Below, in pieces: positions 1-12,186 of a stretch of 64,000 nucleotides of DNA. The stretch is taken from NCBI GenBank assembly GCA_036250195.1, contig JAVHZZ010000002.1, forward strand, positions 63,385,205-63,449,204. The letters are read 5' to 3'. This DNA is from Mixophyes australis (taxonomy: Eukaryota > Chordata > Amphibia > Anura > Limnodynastidae). The first letter of the stretch is position 1. Every line of letters starts with the position of its first letter. A model generated the notes under the pieces. That model did no database searches and was not told where the DNA came from. It saw only the letters and a list, made by a program, of their open reading frames with translations. The translations under genes and the position numbers were made by a program.

Positions 1-1075
1 CTGAGAGCATCTTAAGTACTATTAGCGCCAAACCCAAGACCTCAAAGCGGTGTAAGGCCTTTTCCAAAGACCTTGGCATCCCAGTTTCAGTGGTGCACCG
101 TGTTATTTGCTAGTCATGGAACTTTGAAGAACCTCCCTGGACGTGGAGAAAAGCAGAAAATTGAAGAGAGAAGCCTTTGGATGTTTTACGTGGCGTTATT
201 TATCCACCATTTGTGCCAACCTTCAAAGAGCTAAAGGCTGTACTGGAACAATTTGGAGTGCTTGTTTTAATTTGTACCATACACTAAACCAAGAAGGGTT
301 TAATGGGTTAATGCCAAGTATGACCCTACCGCTGAAAAGACAAAGAACGACTGATCTTTGTCAAAATGTAACAGACAAACCACAATTTTTCTGGGCAAAT
401 ATTCTGTGGACAGAAGAAAAACAAAATTGAGCACTTTATGAAATCCCGCGATCTTTGTTTTTAGGTGACAAAATTTAAGTCTTTACGTCTAAGACGAACA
501 CTACCCTACATACGGTTAAACGTGGTGAAGGATCTATAATGTTGCGACTGGACTTGTGACAAGACTTTACTGTATTGAAGGAATCATGAAATTAGATTAC
601 CAAGGCATTTTGGACCAATATGTGCTACCCAGTTTAAGAGAACTAGGTTTGGGTTGAAGAACGCTGGTCCTCCAGCATAAAGACTAAAGGAGTCCATAGG
701 GTAAATGTATCAAGCTGCGGGTTTGAAACAGTGCCTATAGGAACCAATCAGAGTCTAGTTATCGTTTTATTCAGTACATTCTACAAAATGGTAGCTAAAA
801 TCTAATTGGTTGCGTTAGGCAACATCTTTTTCAAACCCGCAGCTTGCTCCATTTACCCCCTGATCTCGGTCCAATTGGAAATCTTTGAAGAGAGCTGAAA
901 TCTGCCATTGGGAAAAAATGCCTGCAACCATTTAAGAGCTTCTGAAATTGCAATGGGAGAGTGGGAGAAACTACCGGCAGATAGGTTCAAGAAGCTTAGA
1001 AATTGCCTCTAACATTTCTTGTAGCAGTCATTGTTGCCAAAGGGTGTGCAACCAAATATTAAGGAAGGGTGCTTT
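1..1075 (+). pseudogene. Decayed Tc1/mariner transposase
   Basis: Translating all three forward frames gives a Tc1-like transposase in the right order but full of stops and shifts. A helix-turn-helix-like stretch lies at about 30-110 (SKRCKAFSKDLGIP), then the central region at 120-420 (QIFCGQKKNKIEHF, resembling the family's WSDETKIELF, with the first catalytic Asp degraded). At 586-680 a segment reads GILDQYVLPSLRELGLG and then VLQHKD where functional copies have Q-DNDPKH. The C-terminus at 864-1060 reads DLGPIGNLWRELKSAIGKK and later IAAKGCATKY-like residues. About 25 residues before the DLGPIGNLW block are missing where a MITE sits. The window cuts off the 5' end and no terminal repeats were found. 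Very old and non-functional. Confidence 0.85.
699..860. mobile_element. Palindromic MITE inside the Tc1 remnant
   Basis: A 162-bp inverted repeat. The left arm starts GGGTAAATGTATCAAGCTGC and the right arm ends with its near reverse complement, CAGCTTG...CATTTACCCC. The arms continue inward (GGGTTTGAAA / TTTCAAACCC; GCAACATC-like and AACCAATCAGA motifs). The same family recurs at 41328-41503 and, truncated, at 41830-41985. It has no coding capacity. It interrupts the Tc1 transposase, so it is the younger insertion. No clean target duplication is seen here. Confidence 0.8.
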
Positions 1076-3678
1076 TAACACTGTCCAGGTCATATTTTAG
1101 ATTTTGCCCTTGCTATTACTACATGTAATTTGGAAAGGGTTTTTGGGATTTTTCTCTTTGGACACCTATTAATATATTCTGGAGATATAAAGTTGGTATA
1201 TTTCCATTTATTTTCAAGATATTCTACAAGTTATACCAAAATTTCATGGCTGCCAGTAATGTTCACCATCTTAGTCTCTCTCTCTCAATCTCTGTCTCTG
1301 TCTGTCCTTGTCTCCGGAATCATAGTAGCGAATTCTTCAGTATTAATTGGAGACTTTTCTTCTAGATCTTCATAGTTCTGTCCTGGGATGTACATTTGTT
1401 CCCTTCTCTATATAAAAATGTTACAGAAATTACAAGGAACTACCACATGGTTGTCAGTAATTGTTCAATTATCAAAACATAAGGTTGACTGGATTTCAGA
1501 GTCTTTCTGAAATGATACAAGCTACATAGAGTAGTCTTGCTTTATTTCATTATGATGTATTGAATATTTAATTTTCTGTCTCTTTGAAACATACAAATAA
1601 CAGCTCCATGTGAATACGGTTTTGAAAAATACTGCATATGTGGTACATTTATGTCCGTTAAGTCTCCCAGTATGCATACAATGGAAAGTATTGGTAGTTA
1701 CTGTAAATGGAGTGTTTTATTTTCAAGGTTTTTTCACAGGTCACACAGGTAATATCAGAATGCAGTGAATGTTAATATAGGTATTCTAAGTCCATAGCCA
1801 CAACAGGTAATGCTGGTGCGAGGTATTACAGAACTCTGTAGTCAGACAAGCATGGGTTAATGCAGAATAGTCTGATGGAGAAGGCTGCTCACGAAACCTG
1901 CTACTGAACAACCAGGATGTATTTGGCAGAATCACGCCATGAAACAAAGGTACTAGTTCAAACTGCAAATAAAGGTTTGGTAATACTGGTATCCAAGTAT
2001 AACAGGACGTGCAGGTCCAAGAAGACTGGATTACCTGGTCTAACCACTGGAGCAGGATAAACTAGTGTCCAGGTATAGTAGATGGAGGGTAAGTACCAGG
2101 ATAATAGATACTAGGAGAATAGAGACCGGGTTAGCCACTGCAGTGCAGATTTAAGTTACCAGGTTTAACAGATGAATCAGGAGCCCCTGGATATCGGGCA
2201 CAAATGGTGAAGTGTAGATGCTGGTTACCAGGTATACAGATGAGGTACAAGGAGACCGAATTCCAGGTTTGGGACGAGGCACGATGTCACACAAATGGGG
2301 AGGTGCAGATGCAGGTTGTCAGGTGATGGGAGGCACCAGATGATCCACGGGAGAATCGGGCCAAAGGAAGGTCAGACAAGCCCAGTCAACTAGAAACTTT
2401 TGACATAACTGAGGCAGAAGCCATATAGTGGCTCAAGCCTCAGTAACTAGCTAGTTCCTAGGTATGGGATAAGCTGCAGGCAATGAATGGTTCAGCCCAA
2501 AAAATGGTAATCTCTACTCCTAGCAGGAAACTTTGGAACTCAAACAGCAGACAGAAAGTGCTTGTCTGCATATCTGGTGCATTAACACCCCCATCTCCCT
2601 CCAACTGCATAAAAATGCCAACAGGTGTCCATCTACACCTGGGCTTAACATAATTGATCATTAATGGACCAGATGGACACTTGTATGCATGAGCCTACAA
2701 CAAGTAGCACTGATTCAGCCTGATAAGCTGGGTAACAAAGAAGCTGACTGGTTTACACAAGGACTAGTTAAAGAATGGTTTCTAAGACCAGTAGAGTGTA
2801 ATTAACAAGAACGTCAAAGGAAAGGGTGTTTGCTTGATGTCTTTTAGCATAGGAGTCATTAAAGCTGCTGTAATTTAGATTTACATCTCTAGCATTATGC
2901 AGGAATATTCAGTGACGCTAATAATAAGGAAAATAAAACTTGTAATAATCTGTGATAATGATGGTTAAAGTATATAACTTAAGAATATATAAACAAAAAC
3001 TGATATTGACTACTATATTATGTCAGCACCTGCATATTATAAATAAATAAAGTGCAAATCACATAACTATGATTACTCATTTGCTGACTTTCATGTCTGG
3101 TCATAAAAAATATTGGTACAATATAAAAAGTGGTTTCCCCAATTATAAGTTTCATTCTGATAGCACTGGAAGTAAATGTTGCTATACAGTACAATATAAA
3201 CCTTAAATATACAGCTGGCTGAAAGCTCTGCACAATCACTTCAGGAGTCCGTAAGACACAACTGTCAGACACACCCTTAGATGCATTAACATGAAATGAG
3301 GAATACAGCCTAACATACATGCTTTGGGATCTATCATCAACAATGTTCAATATGGCCCAGAGCGAACACTGCACAGGGTTACTTTTTCACTAACCGCTCA
3401 TAATACAATTTACTTTTAGAAATAGCTCATCTTGGAATACTTCTCCCTTTAGATCTATGTATCCTTGTATAAGGAAAGTTTTACTTTTGCACTTAATTCT
3501 GTTATGCACAAGTGGTTTAGCCTTCAACATGTATTTCAGATGATTAAGAGATTTACTAAAACAAAATGGGCATGCAAAATCAATAGTATTTGATTCATTT
3601 TCTTAAACAACTTAAGAGGAGTCAAACCTTAAATCAGGCCTGTACACTTTGTGGCTATGAGCTGATAAAGCTTGTAGC
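1076..3678. other. No gene seen; AT-rich, repeat-like patch at 1990-2420
   Basis: No convincing ORF, RNA gene or element was found. 1260-1310 is a CT-rich simple stretch. 1990-2420 repeats words such as CCAGGTATA, GGTAATACTGG and AACCACTGGAGCAGG, which suggests the leader or LTR of an old element, but nothing diagnostic is present. Confidence 0.4.
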
Positions 3679-3914
3679 ATACTTGCCACCCTTGGCAATT
3701 TGTTTTCTGGGAACGGGGCTTGTAGAATCCCAACACTGGCCCCGCCCCCAAGTGCTCATTTTGACCTATACCAACAGGATGTGAGCCATGATGACGTGTG
3801 AATCACATTATTAAGCCCCGCCCACAATTTCATTTTTCGTGTGCCCGGGATATGAGAGGTTGCCCTGCTCTCCCAGGAGGACTCCCAGAAATTCCAGGAG
3901 AGTAGGCAACTATG
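3679..3914 (+). repeat. Dispersed repeat of the ATACTTGCCA type
   Basis: Begins ATACTTGCCA, holds GC-rich words (CCCCGCCC, GATGACGTG, AAGCCCCGCCC) and ends with CTCCCAGG...CCAGGAGAGTAGGCAACTATG. The end is roughly the reverse complement of the start, so it is a terminal-inverted non-coding repeat. Related pieces lie at 4629-4791 (opposite orientation) and 39246-39420. Confidence 0.5.
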
Positions 3915-4364
3915 GCTTGTAGTTTCACATCAGTTGGAGAGCTGCCTTATATGCTTGGTAAGTAATGTGGGTTATATATGTACTATCTAATTAACCAAAC
4001 ATTCACATTGTGTCAAATATGTTCAGTCACATTATGAAGACTTATATTTGTAAATGTTACAAAACAGCTTTTTTAAATCGTGAGTTAAAGTTTGTTTTTT
4101 TTGTTTAACTATCCCTTTAAAGTACATATGCCACTTCCACAGAGCAGACCATTTTGTGGCCTTAAATGCAACCTATGAATGCACTAAGAACTAGTGACAT
4201 CATAGAGCTGTAAGCCACTAACATTTTGCCTCATACCTCAGTACATTGTGAATTGATAGGTTGTAATCTCATGAATATTGGTTCAGCCCACAAAATGGCT
4301 GTCTGCTATATATAGGTAACAAGTACAACATTGTTGCCGAGTTTGAGTGATTGAGATTCTGGAT

Positions 4365-4624
4365 CAGTGGCGGATCCGGGGACGGGGTGATCGCCCCCCT
4401 AGTAGGGGCTTGATGCCGGAGCCTGCACACTATATGCAGGTCCGTTCGACAGAGACAGGCAGGGAGAATGTGTAGCCCCGCTACTCTGATTGTGTTTTAA
4501 ACACCATCAGAGCAGCCAGCACACTCCCTGCCTGTCTCTGCCAAACGGACCTGCATATAGTGTGCAGCCATAGGCAGTCTTAGTTTTTAAAAAGGGGTAA
4601 AAAAAAATTCTAGATCCGCCCCTG
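4365..4624. mobile_element. hAT-type MITE, copy 1 of 3
   Basis: Terminal repeats are CAGTGGCGGATC at the left and GATCCGCCCCTG at the right. The interior is a long imperfect palindrome (GCAGGTCCGTT...AACGGACCTGC; GAGACAGGCAGGGAG / CTCCCTGCCTGTCTC) centred on a TTTTAAA-containing loop. The flanking octamers are TTCTGGAT (4357-4364) and TCCTGGAT (4625-4632), a 7/8 target duplication typical of hAT elements. Non-autonomous. Sister copies lie at 18013 and 21865. Confidence 0.85.
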
Positions 4625-4628
4625 TCCT

Positions 4629-4791
4629 GGATAGGGGGTGCGGAACACGACTGATTATGTCATTTTGGCCCCGACCCCACGATGACATTGTCATTTTGTC
4701 GTGCGAGAATTGATTGCTCTTCTGGATGTCCAGGAGACCTACCTGGAGTTCGCGAGACTCCCGGACATTCCAGGAGAGTTGACAAGTATGA
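4629..4791 (-). repeat. Dispersed repeat of the ATACTTGCCA type, inverted
   Basis: Contains GATTATGTCATTTTGGCCCCG, then CTCCCGGACATTCCAGGAGA and GTTGACAAGTATG, the reverse complement of the start of the repeat at 3679. It directly follows the hAT MITE's right flank. Non-coding. Confidence 0.45.
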
Positions 4792-5754
4792 AGTACACCT
4801 CAACAGACGCAATACTCCAAGTGATAGGAAAGTGAAAACAGACAGACAATTCACATCTTAAATTATTTGTATCTGTGATCTAATGGTTAAAATAAATTAA
4901 TTGAACTGATATAGTGACATGACACCTTCATACATACATCACGGTAGCAAATAAATAATCTATCTAGGAGTGCAGGCAATAATTAGTGGATTTAAGTGTA
5001 TTTTGTCATGAGATCAGTATCGTTATTGCCTACAATTTGTGCTGCAGCAACGGAACTATTGCTCCTAACTGATTTGCTCCCTATATTTTACATGTGTCTC
5101 TACCAAGCTGAACAAAATTATGCTGAAATGTATATGAAGCTATTCCTCTGACTACTGCAAATATGAACCCATCACATATGTAATAATTTGCTCATTTAAC
5201 AGATTGATTTATGGATTCCAGCTTAGTATTTTATCATACTACACCACGCAATGTGGGGAATTCATCGTCAATATTCTGGCTTACAGGTTTATTGACGCTA
5301 TATTGTTTTGGAAAGCATAGAAAGATACATTTGAAATTCAATATAAAAAAATTTCCACATTCTGAATTAAGACCTTGTAGAATGCAGTGGAAAAAAAAGT
5401 TATAGGTTCTCACCGTATGCTATTAAAATACTATTAACGATGTAAAAATTTCCTTTTTTTCTTTGTTAAAATAGCTTTGTCCTGTTCTTAAGTAAATATA
5501 CTTTTCATATTCATTCTTTGTAATCTTCAGACATTAATTTTAGATTTTTTAATGAGAAAAAATGATTTATTTCATGGTGTAACATAAGAAGAGTTAGAAG
5601 TGGATGATAAAATGGTTCATATATTTACACAATAAGGAATACAAAGGATACTTAAGGCCGACTCTTCTGTAATTATCCCCCATACAGTATATACTATAGT
5701 GACATGTTTATTTCACTGTCTATAAAGAAATTTTTACCTAAGTGGTATAAATTA
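4792..5754. other. No gene or element recognised
   Basis: AT-rich sequence with short ORFs only. No tandem array, terminal repeat or coding similarity was noticed. Confidence 0.5.
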
Positions 5755-6849
5755 CTATAAATATAATGTATATTTACATGCAAATTTTGCCACATGCTCA
5801 AGACCAATCATGGTATAGTTGTGTAGATTTTCACAAAGGAGAATAATTTTATCTGCAAGTAGTTCCCAATAACAGGCAGCTTCTTCAGCTATTGGTGTGG
5901 TGGTGTGGGACAGGTCAGAGGATATTGGCTGCAGATGGTTGTCAAAGTCCAGGGCAAAGTTGTTATGTAGTGCTAAAGAAATGCCACCAATAAAATTACA
6001 AGTATAGCAGCCGCTGCTACCACTCTAGAGGAGAATGGGTGCTTCCTGCACCAAACATATTTTATCCACATCTACTAGTTTGTAATTATCCCACATACTA
6101 GCATCAACATTTTTCATATACGAAATGACCGTAATATCTGAGGCAGAAGGCAATGGGGCTTTGATGAGTTTCATTTTTACCCTGAATCCCTCCATCTTCT
6201 GAAGGAACAAAAGTGGATCAGAAATATCCTTAACATCTATGGCAATGTTTCAAGCTTTCTGGATCATAAGCTTGCATGACTGCAAGCTTCATGGTTTGTA
6301 AATGACAGAATCTCATATTTATTCTGTTCCAGAGAATGCTGCAGCTTTTCAGATTAAGCCTTTACCCCATCCTGGTCCTTTGTCAGCAAACTAAGATCTT
6401 TCTGCTCTGACTCTAAGGTATACAGATGGGCCAAACCGCTTTATAAGAATCAAAGTAATTCTGACCTTTGGAATCCTGAATGGAGGAAATGACCTGCTCT
6501 ATGCATTCCTCGTTAGTGGCACAAACCCACAGATCTGCTTTAGATCTGTAGAAGTCTACTGAAGGCTGTATGAAGTGTCTTTCCTGAGCAGGGTCCACCT
6601 TACTGGTAAGTGACTATCACCACCGACCTTACTGTACATCTTACACATTGATGTCTTTTGAGCTGACTTATTTATGTATTTTTCCACAATTCCTTTAGGT
6701 AACTCGTTAAACAGATGACTATTAGTATTCATCGTGGACATTTCTTTGCGAGGAAGGTCTCCACGACATTTCTGGAATTTCCTCAAATGACGCTTCACTC
6801 AAATATCACCAAAAAGGCTGCAGCAGATGGGGCATGTCAGAACCTCATC
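5755..6849 (-). pseudogene. TRIM13-like: TRIM13-like E3 ubiquitin ligase pseudogene
   Basis: The minus strand, read across shifting frames, follows the vertebrate TRIM13 protein from end to end. It starts with the RING beginning DEVLTCPICCSLFGD, then a stop. The rest of the RING is deleted and the match resumes at about 6790 (KFQKCR, then LPKGIVEKY near 6690). A degraded B-box region follows. The coiled-coil end lies at 6025-6210 (FLQKMEGFRVKMKLIKAPLP, MKNVD, KLVDVDKI). A short hydrophobic segment (ILVILLVAFL) corresponds to the C-terminal membrane anchor, and the tail AKFACKYTLYL ends in TAG at 5755-5757. Functional TRIM13 is an ER-anchored RING E3 ligase. This copy lacks most RING zinc ligands and has several frameshifts, so it is dead. 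TRIM13 coding sequence is normally a single exon, so lack of introns does not prove retroposition. Confidence 0.85.
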
Positions 6850-9800
6850 ACCCTAAAGAGGACAAACACATAGAAAGTCAGGAAAAACAGTCAAAAACAT
6901 TATAACATTGAAGCCAGCAACTTAAATGCTTAAAATGTAAAGTGTATTTACAGATTCATGGCGGAGGCAGCTGACCTTTGAAACTCGTACATGGCTAATA
7001 AATACATGAATTGTACAAGTTAAGACTTTGCTGGTTGGGAGGCATTTTCATGTCTCTCAGAGAGTCAAGTACTGTTTTCAATACCTTCAAACTCTTTTTG
7101 ACAGTTTAGAAAAGTCAACTTTTGTTTTTTCAACTGAAGTTACGTGGATTAAGTAATTGGGGACATTGTTAACATTAATTAACAGCTTCAGACCTGTTCA
7201 TTGCCTTTGAAAAAAAAAAGCATAAAGAGATTTATCACATTGAAAAGTAGTCCGGTGTTCAGCATGCAAAAAGCAAAGAAAATGTCCTGATCATGTGACT
7301 GTTTGTTTTGTTCCTGGGACCTACTATTACAAAACATAAAAGAAGGTTAAAGATGTAAAGAACTTTCACATATATTGTTACTAATGGTAGTTAATTTACC
7401 CATTGATGTGGGTCATACAATAAATTATGGAAGAAACTTATTAAAATGATTACTACAAAATGATGTAAAGATAAGCCTTGGGAGTTGGAGATGGCAGTGA
7501 CTACTCTGGGACAACAAATACATTAGAGCTCTATGTTAAAGATTTGGAAAATTAGTGGATTTGATAGAAACCACTTCTTTCCAATTATTTGGTTGTTTTT
7601 AATCCACCAGATTTACAAATGCCAAAACCTCCAGAAAGGCAAAGTTTTCCAAATCTCTACTTTCCAAAATCTCTGTGACGGTTATTTTCTATGACAAAAT
7701 ATAGAAATCGATACATTTATTATTTTTAGCCGCCTTGTACAAAAAGACCACTGGAAAAAAAAGAGGTTGTTGTGAGAGGTGAGAGAGCTCAAGCTGCATA
7801 CGGTAAACAAATATACATATTGGGTCAAACATTACAAGATAGAAATTGTATAGATCATAGCCTGCACTGTTATAGTTTCAACTCAAGTGACTGAAGACTG
7901 ATGCTCACATAATTGTTAAATACAAAAACAGTTCACCTATAGTTCTCCTTTCTCAAGCTATACAATCTCCCTCATGCTTCCTTTTAGGTTCCAAATGAAG
8001 CGAAGTTGTGAAATTTCACACAAATTGAACACACTGTGGAACACCCGGTTTTACGTAGGTGTAAAGTTCATTTGCTAGAATCTTCCATTCCTGGTTTTAG
8101 TTTGACATTTTGCAAAATGGCCATTTAGCATTACAGCCAGAACTTCACATTTCAGACCATTTATAGTTTTTCGCTCTTTAGTACCAAATAAGGTAAAACC
8201 ATTGTAAGACCATGTCGACACTTATGCTGTTAATTTAAGAGCGTCAAATCTGAATTATGGGAAAATAAGTAGTGTGAGTTAAGTCTTAAATGGGGAAAAA
8301 GTCCTGGCAAAGCCAAGACACAAAGAAACCTAATTGGGGACCCACAATGAATCAACTGAAAGAATTATCACAGCTACCTTATAGATTGTTGGGCAACATT
8401 TATTACATAATTGTTACTGCACACTAGCTAAACTATTCTGTATGTTTCGTGAAACGATTATCTCCATGCCCCCTGTACATATGACTATATAAATTTCATG
8501 ATACAGTTAGTTTGTATATATGGCAATTTGTGCATTTTAGGTAGCCTCATTTAGAAAGAGCAAGACCGCCCAGGAGAAACAAAAAATCAGCTTTAATCGT
8601 GCCATGATTTGTGCGCATATGCCTTAATTTCCACCAACGCACACAGGTTTATGGAGCAGGATTGAGTGTGTTTCTTGCTATGTAATTTTGAGGAGTAGTG
8701 CAAAAATGAGATTTCATTTTCTGGGGAGAAATTGTTGAAATGAGTTAAAGGGGTAGAGAGGGCACCTTTGCAGGGGTGCTACTTGCTGTGTGTAGGAGCG
8801 CATAGTGATTTCCTATGTTACAACAGAGTTAATGGTTTTAGGGTCTTCTACTTTTACATATGTTGTGCTTCATGTATTTTAGTGTAGAAGAACATTTCTA
8901 TTCACACTGTGAGTGTTGTAGTAAAAAAGCTTTAAACAGGCAAAAGTGACATATGTAATAAAACAATCCCAACGTCCTTCCACTCTCATGATTAATTTAA
9001 GCCTTAAATAAGGGAAAACTGAGCAGCATTATAGAGAAAAACTGAATAATATATAATGAAAGGGGTGTTACTTCAGTTGTATGAGTTTGCACTTTGTGAC
9101 CTTTACACTTTTGCACGGTGCGCCTCTACATTTTTCCTCCCTCTGCGCACCTGGGCACACTACTAGTTTGAGGAGGCAAACTACCCATAGAGTAAAGCAT
9201 AGCCAAGCAGCTTGAAGCCTGGTGGGTGGAGCATGTAGGCACAGGGTGCAACACCAAGGTGTTTTGTAGTGTACATCCAGCGCATTTCATAACTGTTGCT
9301 CAATATATCCACACACTAAATCACAAATTGATACGTGCTAAGAGGCACAAGTTCCCATGATGGTGCTAATTTTTGGTGGCCAGAAGGGTTGTGACACACT
9401 AACATGTACATGCTCTCACCAGAAATATAGGTTTTGGCTGATTTGAGCATGGTTTGATGGGTCAGAGTATGGTCTGTTTTTGTTTAGTAGGTATGCATAT
9501 GTGAAATCAAGTCTGTGCTTGTAATCTTGGAGACCTTTATTATAATACCTTTATTTTACACAGCAAGAAGAGAAATACTAAACCTGTATTCTCCAAACCA
9601 GTATTTTTTGTATAAAGTCATTTTCACTATTTACCAAACTGTGGAGGAAGCAATTTTCTCAAGAAACAGGTGCTGGTGGACTGTTCATAATACAATTAAA
9701 TAGCCAAATTCAAAAACCACCTTTACACTCATGAGATCCACCATCTTGCATTGCTTGTATTTAATAAGCAGTCCCCACCCACTTGCTCCTTTTGAAAGTG

Positions 9801-11306
9801 CTCGTTGATGTTATGAGATGTATAACATTGAATGTATATATGCATTGGTGAAAGTGAAGAATATTGTAATGGAGAGAAAAAATGCCCATTAAGGGCCTGA
9901 ATCTTGAAGGTTGACAAAAGAAAAGTATTGTGCAATACATGTGTAGAATATAAAGTCACAAAAGAGCACATAGAAAAATAAATAAATGAATGTCACCTGT
10001 TAATAATGTAATATAGTTATTAATAGCATATTTTTAAAAACACTTTTTTTTTCCCCCCTGGGTCCTATAACGTAACTGTGGGAGAATTATAGAAAAATGT
10101 ATTATTTCCTATTTGGCCTATGCTATAAAATATATTTGTTCTGATGTGCTAGCAAAACAAAACCCCATGTGACTTAAACATAAATTATATATACACACAT
10201 TTATAATAAAAATGTCACTTAGATGGATATATTGCAATAACCAGAATATTGGTCTGGTCTTGAAGGGTGAAAAAGCTTCTGGTTAAGAAGTGGTTAAGGC
10301 ATATTTGTATAAAAAAATGTTTTTGCAGCTTATGATGCTTTTTTACATATTGTTTCGTTATCACACCATGTACACATCCAGTGTTTTATTGATGACGCTG
10401 AGGCATGATAAGCGGCTGTTTCAGTGGTTCCAGCTAGCTCAGGGGCTCATATTCATCATCAGGCACCAGAGTCAGAATTATTCCATTACACTATATGTTA
10501 TGCTTGGCTTACACATCGCAGCAAATCTGGTGCTGGGCCCTGTAAGTGTGGGGGACTTGGGAAATGTCCTAAAGCTGTGATCCAGGTAAGAGAGAGTGCA
10601 GGGGCCACAAAAGTCACCCCTGCTTATTGTTACGCTTATTTTGTGTTGGTAATTTTTCCTCTTTCACTTTGTACAATATTGTTCCACAATCCATGTGTTA
10701 AAAAAAAAAAAAAAGTCTTTTTGTCTGAATTTTGCTTATTCATGTTTTTGGATCACACTGGGCTGAATGGAAAATTGGACAAAGAATGGTAGCACTCCTG
10801 CCAAGTTTTATTCAAATACAGTTCTTTTATAAGATATTGTGAAAATCTGGATGCAGTATAACATGTGTTAACTCATTTGCTGCCAGACGTGGTTCTCTGG
10901 TATACAACAAGGAGTTTCTGTCCATAAAGAGCTGAGCTGACATCACAGACATCTTGTTAAAAAAAGGACGGGTTAGGTTGTATTCCTATAATCAAAAAAG
11001 CAAAAATGATTAAGTGATTTTATGGCGGCAAAGTGACGAAATGGAAAACTAAGCCATGAAATTATAGAGGACAATTATTGTAGATAGATATAAGGGTTAT
11101 ACACCTAGAACATGGTAATTAATGTGCTACTTACACACTAAATAAAATGTAATTAGAGAAACTGCTAGAAAGTGACCTAGAAATAATAATCTTCAGAAAC
11201 GGAGTAGCAGCATACAATGCCAGGCAGGGGCTGTAAAGACAAATAAAATCCTGAGATGAATAAGTATTGTGACAGAAGTACGGGGAGAGTGCTGAATGGT
11301 AGTGGT
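6850..11306. other. 4.4 kb without recognisable gene or element
   Basis: AT-rich, with scattered short ORFs (for example 96 codons at 10290-10580) that show no motif or familiar similarity. No terminal inverted repeats, tRNA-like boxes or tandem arrays were noticed. A 14-A run lies near 10700. Confidence 0.5.
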
Positions 11307-11403
11307 ATCATCATCATTTATATAGCGTCACTAATTCCGCAACGCTGAACAGAGAACTCACTCATCAGTCCCTGCCTCATTGGAGCTTACAGTCTAAATT
11401 CCC

Positions 11404-11441
<38 letters not shown>

Positions 11442-11552
11442 CAATTTTGATAGAAGCCAATTAACCTACTAGTAGGTTTTTGGATTGTGGGAGGAAACCA
11501 GACCACCCGGAGGAAATGTGCAAACACGGGGAGAACATACAAACTCCGCAAA
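11307..11552 (-). mobile_element. tRNA-derived SINE with L2-like tail, head missing
   Basis: On the minus strand this is the 3' part of the SINE seen complete at 20844-21216. It has the conserved central block (reverse of GTGGGAGGAAACC and CCCGGAGGAAA), a CT/CA-rich linker, GACTGTAAGCTCC, the tail block GCGGAATTAGTG, TATAAA and a (GAT)n end. The tRNA-like head is absent. A (CA)n tract at 11406-11440 has expanded inside it. Confidence 0.8.
11406..11440. repeat. (CA)n microsatellite
   Basis: About 17 uninterrupted CA dinucleotides, lying in the variable linker of the SINE copy. Confidence 0.95.
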
Positions 11553-12186
11553 GATAAGTATATGCCCCAGGCTTTCTGCCTTGTGTACATTAAAACCCCA
11601 GGGAGATTGTTTATGTATGTGGGAAAAGCTTCCCAAAGTGTGTTTCGCAGCTGTAGGAAAAACGGGGTTATGTATGGAGAGAGAGAGGGTGGGTTCCATA
11701 CATAAGGCCCAGTCTGGGTCTTGTTTGCCAGTCTCACAGCAGACTAATCAGGAGTTGCACCTGCAAGGTGTTGACAATAAGCTGCCTCCTGAGAGACACT
11801 GCGAACGGTGACCAGTAAGTATAGTATTTTCTATGTGTGTCCAACACAAGGTACCTCACTTGAGAGGGTGTTCCTAAATGTTTAGTTAGTGCCGGACATG
11901 CAAGAACTTTGTTTCTGTTTGTTTATCTTTATGACTGGAAAATAAAACTACCTGTGGCTAGTCAAACTAAACCAATTGACTGGTGTAATATCCTTGGCTG
12001 ATCCGCCTGAAGTGCAGCATCTACCCCAGAAGATAGTAACCCTGGTCTGAATAGCTCACAATATAAGCAGAGTGATACCATTGTATCAGTTAATATTTAG
12101 ACCACATCTTGAATATGGGTACAGTGTTGGGCATCTCACTGTAAAATGGTATAATGATAGAATAGCAGCAGGAATTACGAGGTGTG
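11553..12186. other. No gene recognised
   Basis: Contains AATAAAACTACCTGTGGCTAG near 11940, which could be the polyadenylation region of an old LTR. No matching second LTR or coding part was seen. Confidence 0.3.

Noticed and set aside
10290..10792. Two overlapping ORFs of 96 and 122 codons
   Set aside because: No recognisable domain, the frames overlap, and one ends in a poly-A-derived Lys run.
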